A stretch of 64,000 bases of DNA, from NCBI RefSeq assembly GCF_016907695.1, contig NZ_JAFBCK010000001.1:1302001-1366000 (forward strand), read 5' to 3'. The notes under the pieces are model-generated. The model saw only the letters and a list, made by a program, of their open reading frames with translations, ran no database searches and was not told the origin of the DNA. This stretch comes from Actinokineospora baliensis. GTDB lineage: Bacteria > Actinomycetota > Actinomycetes > Mycobacteriales > Pseudonocardiaceae. The position numbers and the translations under genes were made by a program. This document shows, piece after piece, positions 7,401 to 16,393 of this stretch; within the stretch, counting starts at the first letter, position 1; every line of letters starts with the position of its first letter.

Positions 7401-10265
7401 CTAGTTGTTGCCCGGTAGTGGGACGTCGGTCCCGGTCGGGTTGGGTGGTGTCGGTTTCGTCGGCCGCGTCCTGGTCGTGGTGGCCGACGGGTCCGGGTCC
7501 TCGGTTTCGGTGGTCGTGGTGACCACCGGCGGCGGCACGTCCGTTGTCGTGGTCGGCGGGGTGTTCTCCGTCGGCTTCGGCTTGGACTCGCTGGTCTGGG
7601 TCGGCTTCTCCGCCTCACCGATGGCCACGAACCGGGGGAAGTTCTCCTTCGGCGCGTCCGCGAGGTAGGCGTTCATGAACTTCTGCCAGACCTTGCCCGG
7701 CAGGCCGGAGCCGTAGACCGTCTTGCCGCCCGCGTCCTTGAGCGGCGCGCCGCTCTCCGCGCTCAGCGCCACCGCGACCGACACCTGCGGGGTGTAGCCG
7801 ACCATCCACGCCTTCGCGTTGTCGGCGGTCTCCACGCCCTGCGGGTTGGTGTACTGGTGGGTGCCGGTCTTGCCCGCGCACGGCCGGTCCTTGGCGCACT
7901 CGATCTTCGAGGACTTCGGGATCGGCAGCAGCGACTCGGTGACGTTGCGGGCGATCTTGGCGTTGTTGTCCGGGTTGTTCGGGTCGAACGCCAGGCTCTC
8001 GGCGTAGGAGGGCTCGCCGGAGGCCTCCCAGGCGGTGGCGCCGTCCGGGTACTCGATCTTGGCGACCAGGTGCGTCGGCCTGCGCACGCCGCCGGAGGCG
8101 AAGGTCGCGTACGCGCCAGCCATGTCCCTGGCGCTGACCCGGGTCATGCCACCGCCGATGGCGATGTTGAGGTCGAGCGCCTTGGACAGGTCCGCGGTGA
8201 TGCCCGCTTCCTTGGCCGCCTCGGCCACGCCCGCCGGTTTCACGTCGTTGTAGACCATGTCGCTGAACACCACGTTCAGCGACTCCTTCATGGCCTGGGC
8301 GACCGTGCACTCACCGCAACCGGGCTTGCTCGCGTTCTTGACGACCTTCGACCCGCCGAAGCTCTTGGGCGTGCTGTCGTACATCTCCTGCAGGCCCTTG
8401 CCCATCTTCAGCAGCCCGACCAGGTCGAACGGCTTGAACGCCGACCCCGGTTCCTGCTTGATGTTGGCCCAGTTCGTGCCGTTGGGGTCGCTGCCGGGGT
8501 AGTAGGCGAGGATCCCGCCGGTCTTCGGGTCGACCGCGACCGTGCCCATGTGCATGTTCGCGGGCTGGTTGGCCATCACCTGGCTGACCGACTCCTCCAG
8601 CAGCTGCTGCGCGCGGGGGTCGATGGTCGTGGTGATCTTGTAGCCGTTCTGCTTGAGCCGCGCCTCGTCGTAGCCGAGGTCCTCCAGCTCCGCGGCCACC
8701 AGGAACGGGATCTTCGCCCGCGGCCCGGTCAGCGCGGCCTGCTTGTTGGCCTCGGGGTCGAGCGGGGTCGGGAAGGCCGCCGAGGCCTTCTCCTCCTGCG
8801 ACATCCAGCCGTTCTCCACCATCCGGCCGGAGACGTAGTCGTAGCGCCGCTGCTGGTACTCCGGCAGCTTCGACTTGGCCGGGGTCTGGATCATGCCCGC
8901 GAGCAGCGCCGCCTGCGGGCGGGTGACCTGGCGCAGGTCGTCGACGCCGTAGTAGGCCTTCGCCGCGGCGGCAATACCGTAGGCGCCCCGGCCGAAGTAC
9001 ACCGTGTTGAGGTACGCGGTGATGATGTACTTCTTGTCGTAGGTCTTGTTCATCTTGTAGGCCTTCACGACCTCGACCCACTTGCGGGAGAGCGTGGGGT
9101 CGTCGTTGCCGCTGGCCTGCTTGATGTACTGCTGGCTGATCGTCGAACCACCGCCGCCGCCACCGGTGGCGTTGTTCCACACCGCGCGCATGATGCCGCC
9201 GATGTCGAACCCGGAGTTGGTCTCGAAGGTCTGGTCCTCGGCCGCGTAGACGGCGTGCTTGATGTCGTCGGGGATGTCCTCCGGCTTGAGCATCACCCGG
9301 TTCGCGCCGGACCCGGCGATCTTCGACATCTCCTCGCCGTTGTTGTAGAGCAGGGTGACGACCTTGGCCTGGCTGGCCGCCACGTCCTCCGGGTTGTCCA
9401 CGTCGACGAGCTGGTAGGTGATGAAGAAGGCCAGGATCGGACCGATGATCATCAGGGCCGCGGCGACGTAGATCGTGCGCCGCACCCGCCGCCAGATCTT
9501 CTTCTTGCGCATGGCGCGCAGTTCCTCTTCGGTCGGACCGGTGTCCTCGTCGTCGGGACCGTCGGCGTAGCCCTCCTCCAACTCGGGCTCGCGGTGGGTC
9601 AGCAGCTGCGGCTCGGACCGGACCTGGCCCTGACCGGGCGCCTTGGTCATGAACACCGTCGGCGCCTCGCCGGGACCGGGTCGCCCGCCGGGGCCGATCG
9701 CGACGGTCTGGTCGGCGGAGCGGTTCGGGTCGGCACCGGCCCCCGGCCTCGCCATGGCCATGGTCGGGTCGGCCGGGCCGGGACCACCGGGCCTGCGCGG
9801 ACCACCGGGGACGCCCATCACCGCCGTGGGTCCCGCCGGGCCGGGCCCGCCAGGACCAGGACCGCCGGGGCCACCAGGCCCACCGGGGCCGCGCTGACCG
9901 GGGCCAGGCCCACCAGGCCCGCGACCGCCGGGACCACCGACCGGACCAGGCCCACCGGGTGCACCTTGACCGGGCCCACCAGGGCCGGGGCGGCCGGGCC
10001 CGCGACCGCCGGGGGCTCCCGTCGGCGCGGGACCACCCGGACCGGGGCCCGCTTGACCGCGACCGGCTGGCGCGTCCTGGCGGCCACCGCCGCGGTTGTC
10101 CTGCTGCCCGCCGTCGCCGTCGTCCTCCCAGAGCGGGCTCCAGAATCCGGTGCGCTCCTCGGACTGACCGGCGGGTTGCCCCGCCTTGGCGCGGCCCGCG
10201 TCCGGCTCGTCGCCGGTCGGCCACTGCGGCTCCGGCCGTCGGCGCTGGTCACTGTGGTCGTTCAC
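7401..10265 (-). CDS. ponA: Class A penicillin-binding protein (transglycosylase/transpeptidase)
   Basis: A 954-residue bifunctional peptidoglycan synthase. Residues 1-260 are cytoplasmic, low-complexity and Gly/Pro-rich with collagen-like GPGGPG runs. One membrane helix lies near 263-285. A GT51 domain follows with 'AAEDQTFE' near 342 and 'STISQQYIKQ'. The transpeptidase domain has SxxK in 'GSAFKPF' near 608, SxN in 'ESLNVVF' and KTG in 'AGKTGTHQYTN' near 797. The tail is Thr/Pro-rich (~70 residues). The GTG start is supported by GGGAGG 6 nt upstream. It sits in the conserved DUF5318-ponA-GT87 neighbourhood. The collagen-like N-terminus is unusually long for the family. Confidence 0.96.
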   Translation of the reverse strand: MNDHSDQRRRPEPQWPTGDEPDAGRAKAGQPAGQSEERTGFWSPLWEDDGDGGQQDNRGGGRQDAPAGRGQAGPGPGGPAPTGAPGGRGPGRPGPGGPGQGAPGGPGPVGGPGGRGPGGPGPGQRGPGGPGGPGGPGPGGPGPAGPTAVMGVPGGPRRPGGPGPADPTMAMARPGAGADPNRSADQTVAIGPGGRPGPGEAPTVFMTKAPGQGQVRSEPQLLTHREPELEEGYADGPDDEDTGPTEEELRAMRKKKIWRRVRRTIYVAAALMIIGPILAFFITYQLVDVDNPEDVAASQAKVVTLLYNNGEEMSKIAGSGANRVMLKPEDIPDDIKHAVYAAEDQTFETNSGFDIGGIMRAVWNNATGGGGGGSTISQQYIKQASGNDDPTLSRKWVEVVKAYKMNKTYDKKYIITAYLNTVYFGRGAYGIAAAAKAYYGVDDLRQVTRPQAALLAGMIQTPAKSKLPEYQQRRYDYVSGRMVENGWMSQEEKASAAFPTPLDPEANKQAALTGPRAKIPFLVAAELEDLGYDEARLKQNGYKITTTIDPRAQQLLEESVSQVMANQPANMHMGTVAVDPKTGGILAYYPGSDPNGTNWANIKQEPGSAFKPFDLVGLLKMGKGLQEMYDSTPKSFGGSKVVKNASKPGCGECTVAQAMKESLNVVFSDMVYNDVKPAGVAEAAKEAGITADLSKALDLNIAIGGGMTRVSARDMAGAYATFASGGVRRPTHLVAKIEYPDGATAWEASGEPSYAESLAFDPNNPDNNAKIARNVTESLLPIPKSSKIECAKDRPCAGKTGTHQYTNPQGVETADNAKAWMVGYTPQVSVAVALSAESGAPLKDAGGKTVYGSGLPGKVWQKFMNAYLADAPKENFPRFVAIGEAEKPTQTSESKPKPTENTPPTTTTDVPPPVVTTTTETEDPDPSATTTRTRPTKPTPPNPTGTDVPLPGNN

Positions 10266-10366
10266 GAAAAAGCCTCCCAGACCGGCATCCCGGGGCGGGA
10301 CGTCGTTCGGTGGTCACGCGCGGCAACGCACAGGTGCTCGCGGGGGACATGGTCACGCAAAGCACC

Positions 10367-10762
10367 TCACTCGGCTGCCGTCCTCCTACGGGTGGGGATC
10401 CCCCCGGTACCCAGGACGTACGACTGCACCAGGTGGTTCCACGAGCAGGTTCGACAAACTTCGACGGTGTAGACGGAGAACTCCTCGAACACCGCCGCCA
10501 TCCGCGCCAACTCCTCCGGCGCGCGGGCCGAGCCGGAGGCGTGCTTGAGCTCGTCCCCGTACACCCAGCTGACGTTGGTCAGGTGTTCCTTCCGGCAGAC
10601 CGGGCAGGTCACCTCGGTCGGCTGGCCGTGGAACTTCGCGGCGCGCAGCAGGTACGGGTTGGCGTCGCACACCTCGTTGGTGCCGACGCGACCCGAGTAG
10701 ACCTCCGCGAGCAGCGACCTGCGCTGCAACGCGTAGTCGACCACCTGCCGCTGCGTTCGCAC
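10367..10762 (-). CDS. DUF5318 zinc-ribbon-like protein
   Basis: 131 residues, start GTG 10762. It has two CxxC knuckles, 'CPVCRKEH' near residue 66 and 'VCRTCSWNH' near residue 103, which suggest a structural zinc site. The sequence matches the small actinobacterial family found next to ponA and ino1 (Rv0049 in M. tuberculosis, from memory). The gene precedes the PBP gene on the same strand by 101 bp and may be co-transcribed. Its molecular role is not known; a soluble regulator or adaptor is possible. Confidence 0.85.
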   Translation of the reverse strand: MRTQRQVVDYALQRRSLLAEVYSGRVGTNEVCDANPYLLRAAKFHGQPTEVTCPVCRKEHLTNVSWVYGDELKHASGSARAPEELARMAAVFEEFSVYTVEVCRTCSWNHLVQSYVLGTGGIPTRRRTAAE

Positions 10763-10953
10763 GACGACAGCCTACGCGGCGGCGTTATCACGGCGGTGAG
10801 CCGATTGGTCGCGTCGACATGCGCCGCCCTCCCCATTCGTGATCAGCGTGTGCCGTGACCGGCGCCGATACCCCCGTCCGTGCGAACCCGGACGGGTGAC
10901 GGGCCCGGACGTGGCGATTGACACAGGCGATCACGTTGGCCAAGCTCGCGATG

Positions 10954-10970
10954 TATCGGCACGATATAAT
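10954..10970 (+). promoter_or_regulatory. Candidate PadR promoter and autoregulatory operator
   Basis: A perfect -10 TATAAT lies at 10965-10970. It overlaps a 5-3-5 inverted repeat TATCG-GCA-CGATA at 10954-10966. An 11-bp direct repeat CCGACATCGTG follows at 10987-10997 and 11002-11012, upstream of the padR start at 11035. PadR proteins often bind inverted repeats that overlap their own promoter, so this is a reasonable operator. No good -35 is visible at 17 bp. Confidence 0.55.
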
Positions 10971-11034
10971 TTGTCAGTAGGTCGACCCGACATCGTGGGG
11001 GCCGACATCGTGCCCTGGCGGAAGGGGGTGCCCC

Positions 11035-11577
11035 GTGCTCGAGTTCGCGATCCTCGGGTTGCTCCACGAGGCCCCGATGCACGGCTACGAGCTGCGCAAG
11101 CGCTTGCACGACCTGCTCGGCACGCTGCGGACGTTCTCCTACGGCTCGCTCTACCCGACGCTGCGGCGGCTGCTGCGCTCGGGTTGGATCGCCGAGGAGA
11201 CCCCCGACGGCGACCGGTCGTGGGGCAGGCGCGGCAAGCGGGTCTACAAGCTCACCGCGGAGGGCAAGGAGCACTTCGCGGACCTGCTGGCCGACGCGGG
11301 CCCGCAGACCTGGGACGACGAGGGCTTCGGCGTCCACATGGCGTTCTTCTCCAGGACCCCGGCCGAGGTGCGGATGCGCATCCTCGAGGGCAGGCGGCGC
11401 CGGGTCGAGGAGCGCAGGGAGGGCCTGCGCTCGTCGATGGCGCGCGCGGGTGAGCAGATCGACCGCTACACCCGGGAGCTGCACCGGCTCGGCCTGGAGA
11501 CCAGCGAGCGCGAGGTGCGCTGGCTCAACGAGCTGATCGCCAGCGAGCAGAGCGAGCAGCGCGACCCACCGGATTGA
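11035..11577 (+). CDS. PadR-family transcriptional regulator
   Basis: 180 residues, start GTG 11035 behind a purine-rich GAAGGGGG. It has the N-terminal winged-helix 'FAILGLLHEAPMHGYELRKR' and 'FSYGSLYPTLRRLLRSGWI' typical of PadR, then a wing with 'KRVYKLTAEGKEHF' and a coiled-coil C-terminal dimerisation region (PadR_C type). It lies 77 bp before ino1 in the same direction, as in the mycobacterial Rv0047c-Rv0046c pair, so it probably controls itself and possibly ino1. Confidence 0.93.
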   Translation: MLEFAILGLLHEAPMHGYELRKRLHDLLGTLRTFSYGSLYPTLRRLLRSGWIAEETPDGDRSWGRRGKRVYKLTAEGKEHFADLLADAGPQTWDDEGFGVHMAFFSRTPAEVRMRILEGRRRRVEERREGLRSSMARAGEQIDRYTRELHRLGLETSEREVRWLNELIASEQSEQRDPPD

Positions 11578-11654
11578 CCCGCAGGCAGGCAGACAGGCGC
11601 CTGTGACGAGCAGACCCGCGCCACGCGCGGCTGGAAACGAGAAGGAGAACCGGC

Positions 11655-12746
11655 ATGGGCGAGAACCGCCAGAGCGTGCGGGTGGCCATCGTCGGCGTCG
11701 GCAACTGCGCGGCGTCGCTTGTGCAGGGCGTGCACTACTACCGCGACGCCGACCCGACGACGCGGGTGCCGGGCCTCATGCACGTGCAGTTCGGCGACTA
11801 CCACGTGCGCGACATCGAGTTCGTCGCCGCGTTCGACGTCGACGCCAAGAAGGTCGGCCGCGACCTGTCCGAGGCCATCGTGGCCAGCGAGAACAACACG
11901 ATCAAGATCTGCGACGTCCCGCCGCTGGGCGTGTCGGTGCACCGCGGGCACACCTTCGACGGCCTCGGCGAGTTCTACCGGGAGATGATCACCGAGTCCG
12001 ACGAGGAGCCGGTGGACGTGGTCGCCGCGCTGCGCGAGGCCGAGGTCGACGTGCTGGTGTCGTACCTGCCGGTCGGCTCGGAGGACGCGGACCGCTTCTA
12101 CGCCCAGTGCGCCATCGACGCGGGCGTCGCCTTCGTCAACGCGCTGCCGGTGTTCATCGCCTCCGACCCGGAGTGGGCGGCGAAGTTCACCGAGGCGGGC
12201 GTGCCGATCGTCGGCGACGACATCAAGTCGCAGGTCGGCGCCACGATCACGCACCGGGTGATGGCCAAGCTGTTCGAGGACCGCGGCGTCGAGCTGCAGC
12301 GGACCTACCAGCTCAACTTCGGCGGCAACATGGACTTCATGAACATGCTGGAGCGCAAGCGGCTCCAGTCGAAGAAGATCTCCAAGACGCAGTCGGTGAC
12401 CTCGCAGATCCCGCACGAGATGGCCAAGGCGGACGTGCACATCGGCCCGTCGGACCACGTGCCGTGGCTCGACGACCGCAAGTGGGCCTACGTGCGGCTG
12501 GAGGGGCGCTCCTTCGGCGACACCCCGCTGAACCTGGAGTACAAGCTCGAGGTCTGGGACTCGCCGAACTCGGCAGGCGTGATCATCGACGCCGTGCGCG
12601 CCGCCAAGATCGCCCTGGACCGGGGCATCGGCGGCCCGATCCTCTCCGCGTCCTCGTACTTCATGAAGTCCCCACCCGAGCAGTACGCCGACGACGACGC
12701 CTTCGAGGCCGTCGAAGCCTTCATCCGCGGCGACGTGGAGAGGTAA
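11655..12746 (+). CDS. ino1: Inositol-3-phosphate synthase
   Basis: Ino1 converts glucose 6-phosphate to 1L-myo-inositol 3-phosphate with NAD+. This is the entry step to phosphatidylinositol, mycothiol and inositol phospholipids in actinobacteria. The 363-residue protein has the NAD-binding '[14 protein letters not shown]' at residues ~12-25 and the conserved '[14 protein letters not shown]' and '[15 protein letters not shown]' segments. RBS AGAAGGAG lies about 8 nt before ATG 11655. Length and order match the short actinobacterial enzymes. Confidence 0.96.
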   Translation: MGENRQSVRVAIVGVGNCAASLVQGVHYYRDADPTTRVPGLMHVQFGDYHVRDIEFVAAFDVDAKKVGRDLSEAIVASENNTIKICDVPPLGVSVHRGHTFDGLGEFYREMITESDEEPVDVVAALREAEVDVLVSYLPVGSEDADRFYAQCAIDAGVAFVNALPVFIASDPEWAAKFTEAGVPIVGDDIKSQVGATITHRVMAKLFEDRGVELQRTYQLNFGGNMDFMNMLERKRLQSKKISKTQSVTSQIPHEMAKADVHIGPSDHVPWLDDRKWAYVRLEGRSFGDTPLNLEYKLEVWDSPNSAGVIIDAVRAAKIALDRGIGGPILSASSYFMKSPPEQYADDDAFEAVEAFIRGDVER

Positions 12747-12761
12747 CCGCAACGTTCGCAG

Positions 12762-12791
12762 GGGCCGCCATCCGTTCTCGGGTGGCGGCCC
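12762..12791 (+). terminator. Terminator after ino1
   Basis: GGGCCGCCA (12762-12770) pairs with TGGCGGCCC (12783-12791), with a 12-nt loop, followed by TTTCG. It lies 15 nt after the ino1 stop. Confidence 0.7.
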
Positions 12792-12855
12792 TTTCGCGTC
12801 AGCAGGGGGTCACGATCTGGTCGCGCAGTGCGAAGACCTGGGCGGAAGCTGATCT

Positions 12856-12889
12856 GTTAAGTCGCTGTTCACGTGGACGTTCGCTCCAC
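12856..12889 (+). promoter_or_regulatory. Possible PHO box upstream of phoX
   Basis: Two 11-nt units, GTTAAGTCGCT (12856-12866) and GTTCACGTGGA (12867-12877), are followed by GTTCGC at 12879, one base out of phase. The arrangement resembles the direct-repeat PhoP boxes (GTTCACC-like, 11-nt period) of Streptomyces. A further GTTCAC lies at 12908. The position 60-95 bp before a PhoX-type phosphatase makes phosphate control likely, but the units are imperfect. Confidence 0.4.
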
Positions 12890-12950
12890 CTGAACTGGGG
12901 CTCCTAGGTTCACGCCGTTCCCACTGACTGTCCGCAACCACGGAGGTTCC

Positions 12951-15023
12951 GTGACCACCACCGACGGCCGGATCTCGCTGCCGCTGCTCCCCCCGAACCA
13001 CCCGCTCGGCCGGTCCGCGGTCACCTGCGAGTACCGCTGCGCGAACGCCTGCTCGCACGAGGCGCCCAACACCTCGGACAACGCGTACTTCGGTGACGTG
13101 GTCCGCTCCATCGTCAGCCGCCGCGGCATGCTCAAGGCCGGTGCGGTGCTCGCCGTCGCAGGTGCCGGTGTCGCCGGGCTGGCCGGTACCGCCGCCGCGC
13201 ACCCCGACCACGGTGGCCACGGCGGTCACGGCCGCCCGCGCGGCCCCAAGGGCCTGGACTTCACCGCCGTCGCGCCCAACCGCGAGGACCGGATCGTCAC
13301 CCCCGAGGGCTACCAGAACGCCGTCGTGATCCGCTGGGGCGACGCGGTGCTGCCCGGCGCGCCGACCTTCGACTTCGACAACCAGACCGCCGCCGCGCAG
13401 GCCAAGCAGTTCGGCTACAACAACGACTTCTGCGGCTTGGTCCCGCTCGACCACGACTCGTACCTGATGGGCTCCAACCACGAGTACACCACCGAGTCGT
13501 TCATGTTCAAGGGCTACTCCTCGGCGAACCCGACCGAGGAGCAGGTCAAGATCGGCTGGGCCGGGCACGGCTTCTCCGTGGTGCGCGTCGACCGCGAGCG
13601 CCGCAGCGGCAAGCTCGTCCCCAAGGTCGACCGCAAGTACAACCGCCGGTTCACCGTGACCACGCCGTACGAGGTCGTCGGCCCGGCCGCGGGCAGCCAG
13701 TTCCTGCGCACCAACGCCGACCCGACCGGCCGCCGCATCCTCGGCTCGTTCGGCAACTGCGCCGGTGGCGTGACCCCGTGGGGCACCATCCTCTCCGGCG
13801 AGGAGAACTTCAACGGCTACTTCGGCAACGGTGACAAGGTCACCGACCCGGTGGCCGTGCCGCGCATCGCCCGCTACGGCACCCCCAAGGGCGAGAGCAC
13901 CCGCAAGTGGGAGCGGTTCGACCCGCGCTTCGACCTGTCGAAGGACCCCAACGAGTTCAACCGGCACGGCTGGATCGTGGAGATCGACCCGCTGGAGCCC
14001 AACGCCGCGCCGGTCAAGCACACCGCGCTCGGCCGGTTCAAGCACGAGGGCGCCACCATCCAGATCGCCCGCGACGGCCGCGTCGTGTGCTACCTGGGTG
14101 ACGACGAGCGCTTCGACTACATCTACAAGTTCGTCTCCAAGGACCGCTACCGCCCGGGCAACAGCCCGTCGGCCCGCGCGCACAACAAGAAGCTGCTCAC
14201 CGAGGGCACCCTCTACGTCGCGCAGTTCACCGGCGACAGCCCGGTCGCCGAGATCGACGGCACCGGCAAGCTGCCCGCCGACGGCGCCTTCGACGGCTCC
14301 GGCAAGTGGATCCCGCTGGTGTCGGGCACCAAGTCCCTCGTCGACGGCTTCACCGCCGAAGAGGTCTACGTCTTCACCCGCCTGGCCGCGGACAAGGTCG
14401 GCGCCACCAAGATGGACCGCCCGGAGGACGTGCAGCCCAACCCGGTCAACGGCCGCGTGTACGCCGCGCTGACCAACAACACCGACCGCGGCAAGACCGG
14501 TGCCAAGGAGGGCCCGACCGAGATCAACCCGCGCAACGGCAACAAGCACGGCCACGTCCTGGAGTGGGAGGAGAGCCGGGGCGACCACACCGCCACCACG
14601 TTCTCCTGGAAGCTGCTGCTGGTCTGCGGCGACCCGAACACCGCGGACACCTACTTCGGCGGCTACGACAAGACGCAGGTCAGCCCGATCTCCTGCCCGG
14701 ACAACGTCGCCTTCGACCGCCACGGCAACCTGTGGATCGCCACCGACGGCAACGCGCTGGGCTCCAACGACGGCCTGTTCGCGGTGCCGGTCGAGGGCCG
14801 CTACCGCGGTTACGTCAAGCAGTTCCTCACCGTGCCGGTCGGCGCCGAGACCTGCGGCCCGGTCATCGAGGACGACTTCATCCTGGTGTCGGTGCAGCAC
14901 CCGGGTGAGCTCGACGGCGCGAGCGCCGACAACCCGCTGGCCCACTGGCCCGACGGCGGCACCTCGCAGCCGCGCCCGTCGGTCGCGGTCATCTGGAAGT
15001 CCGGCTGCCGCATCGGCGAATAA
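12951..15023 (+). CDS. phoX: PhoX-family alkaline phosphatase (DUF839), Tat-exported
   Basis: PhoX enzymes are Ca2+/Fe3+ dependent secreted phosphatases that release phosphate from organic phosphomonoesters. The 690-residue protein has a late twin-arginine motif 'SRRGMLKAG' near residue 56 after a conserved pre-sequence containing 'CEYRCANACSHE', then a hydrophobic stretch and 'GTAAAHP' as likely cleavage site. The body follows the PhoX pattern ('NCAGGVTPWGT', 'SGEENF', 'RFDYIYKFVS', 'CPDNVAFDRHGNLWIATDG'). GTG start 12951 with GGAGG upstream. Confidence 0.93.
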   Translation: MTTTDGRISLPLLPPNHPLGRSAVTCEYRCANACSHEAPNTSDNAYFGDVVRSIVSRRGMLKAGAVLAVAGAGVAGLAGTAAAHPDHGGHGGHGRPRGPKGLDFTAVAPNREDRIVTPEGYQNAVVIRWGDAVLPGAPTFDFDNQTAAAQAKQFGYNNDFCGLVPLDHDSYLMGSNHEYTTESFMFKGYSSANPTEEQVKIGWAGHGFSVVRVDRERRSGKLVPKVDRKYNRRFTVTTPYEVVGPAAGSQFLRTNADPTGRRILGSFGNCAGGVTPWGTILSGEENFNGYFGNGDKVTDPVAVPRIARYGTPKGESTRKWERFDPRFDLSKDPNEFNRHGWIVEIDPLEPNAAPVKHTALGRFKHEGATIQIARDGRVVCYLGDDERFDYIYKFVSKDRYRPGNSPSARAHNKKLLTEGTLYVAQFTGDSPVAEIDGTGKLPADGAFDGSGKWIPLVSGTKSLVDGFTAEEVYVFTRLAADKVGATKMDRPEDVQPNPVNGRVYAALTNNTDRGKTGAKEGPTEINPRNGNKHGHVLEWEESRGDHTATTFSWKLLLVCGDPNTADTYFGGYDKTQVSPISCPDNVAFDRHGNLWIATDGNALGSNDGLFAVPVEGRYRGYVKQFLTVPVGAETCGPVIEDDFILVSVQHPGELDGASADNPLAHWPDGGTSQPRPSVAVIWKSGCRIGE

Positions 15024-15038
15024 ACCGGATTCCCCCTG

Positions 15039-15070
15039 GGGCCCGTGCGCTTTCCGCTGCGCACGGGCCC
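15039..15070 (+). terminator. Terminator after phoX
   Basis: GGGCCCGTGCGC (15039-15050) pairs perfectly over 12 bp with GCGCACGGGCCC (15059-15070), followed by TAGGTTTT. The T-rich tail also contains TAGGTT, which is positioned as a -10 box for the leaderless SDR gene starting at 15083. Confidence 0.85.
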
Positions 15071-15082
15071 TAGGTTTTCGGC

Positions 15083-15751
15083 ATGCCCCTAGCCCTGATC
15101 ACCGGCGCCACCCGCGGCATCGGCGCCGCCACCGCCCGCGCACTGGCCCCCACGCACACCCTGCTCCTGGGTGGCCGGGACGTGGCGGCGCTCGAAGCCT
15201 TGGCCGCCGACCTCCCCGACGCCCGCCCCTGGCCGGTGGAGCTGACCGACGCCGACGCGCTCGCCGCCGGTGTCGCCGATCTGTCCGAAGTGGACGTCCT
15301 GATCCACTCGGCAGGCATCGCCCGCGTCGGCCCCCTCGCCGACGCCACCGCTGCCCGCTGGCGCGAGATGTACGAGGTCAACGTCATCGCCCCCGTAGAA
15401 CTGACCCGGCTGTTGCTGCCCGCCCTGCGCGCGACGCGCGGCCACGTGGTCCTGGTCAACTCCGGCGCGGGCCGCAACGCGCACCCGGGTTGGGGCCCGT
15501 ACGCGGCGAGCAAGTTCGCCCTACGCGCCTACGCCGACGTCCTGCGCGGCGAGGAACCCGACATCCGCGTGACCTCCATCTACCCCGGCCGCACCGACAC
15601 GGCCATGCAACGCACAGTCCGCACCGACGAGGGCGGCCCCTACGAGCCCGACCGCTACCTCACCCCCGACTCGGTTGCCGCCGCGATCCGAGCCGCCGTC
15701 CTCGCGACGCCGGAAGCCCATCCCACCGAGGTGATCATCCGTCCCCGCTAG
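15083..15751 (+). CDS. Short-chain dehydrogenase/reductase
   Basis: 222 residues with the Rossmann glycine motif 'ITGATRGIGAAT' at residues ~5-16, the 'NSGAGRN' serine segment near 132 and the catalytic 'YAASK' near 144. It is a classical SDR using NAD(P). It ends 'RTDTAMQ ... EVIIRPR', like actinobacterial SDRs of unknown substrate. No Shine-Dalgarno is seen; TAGGTT ends 6 nt before the ATG, so a leaderless mRNA is likely. Confidence 0.9.
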   Translation: MPLALITGATRGIGAATARALAPTHTLLLGGRDVAALEALAADLPDARPWPVELTDADALAAGVADLSEVDVLIHSAGIARVGPLADATAARWREMYEVNVIAPVELTRLLLPALRATRGHVVLVNSGAGRNAHPGWGPYAASKFALRAYADVLRGEEPDIRVTSIYPGRTDTAMQRTVRTDEGGPYEPDRYLTPDSVAAAIRAAVLATPEAHPTEVIIRPR

Positions 15752-15943
15752 TCCCACGACGATTCGGCTGACCGATGCCCTGGTGGGGTCGGTCGACGCC
15801 GAAGAGGTCGGGGTAGCCAATGTCGTGAACTGCACCGAGCACGAGCCCATTGGCCGGGTGGGGTCTGGGCGTCGGTCACGGGTGCACGGCGGAAGTGCGC
15901 TGGGAAAGCGGCGCACTGAACTTGGCAGGCGACCAAGGCCGCC

Positions 15944-16250
15944 GTGAAGTCCACTCCCATCACCCGGCGGGTCCGGCAGTTGCGGCTCTACGCCTGGCTC
16001 GGCCTCGGCACCGCGGCGGCGGAAGGGCTGGCATCCATGCCGTTCTTCGACGCAACCCCGGCGGACCGAGGGTTTCGTGTCGCCGTGGCCGGGGTTGGCC
16101 GACGTCTGGCTGGTCGATCCGCCGCCGGTGGTGTTGGCCGGGTTCGCCGTGGCGATCGGGGCCGTGATCGGGTTGATCGCCGCGCGGGTGCACGCGGACG
16201 CGGCCAGGGTGGTCCGGTATGGACAGTCATTTCTCGATTCGAGGAGCCAT
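15944..16250 (+). pseudogene. Frameshifted small membrane protein remnant
   Basis: From GTG 15944 one frame reads 'MKSTPITRRVRQLRLYAWLG' and continues to 'MPFFDA' near 16050. A different frame from about 16070 reads 'VSPWPGLADVWLVDPP' and then a clear membrane helix 'VVLAGFAVAIGAVIGLIAAR'. Neither frame alone makes a convincing protein, but joined they look like one small membrane protein, so I infer a frameshift around 16040-16075. The flanks 15752-15943 and 16250-16393 hold no gene I can support. Confidence 0.35.
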
Positions 16251-16393
16251 CCGCCCGGCGGCGGTTCCAACTGGCTGCCAGAGGAAAGCGACCATCCAGC
16301 CGCTGATCGGCGGCACGACGGCCATGGACTTCCTCCGCTCGGAGATCACTGCGGCCGGGCAACCCGAGAAGCCGTGGCGACCGGGTGCCCGCG

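Noticed and set aside
9643..9897. Gly-Pro repeat DNA in the PBP gene as a possible CRISPR or satellite
   Set aside because: Units are irregular coding triplets of a low-complexity protein segment, with no spacers of fixed length.
10440..10470. tRNA-like GGTTCGA sequence
   Set aside because: No acceptor stem or cloverleaf pairing around it; it lies inside the DUF5318 gene.
7857..10472. A long + strand open frame opposite the PBP gene
   Set aside because: The minus strand encodes all PBP catalytic motifs; the + frame shows no domain and spans two genes.
12810..14945. A long minus-strand open frame opposite phoX
   Set aside because: Shadow; phoX has RBS, Tat signal and family motifs on the + strand.
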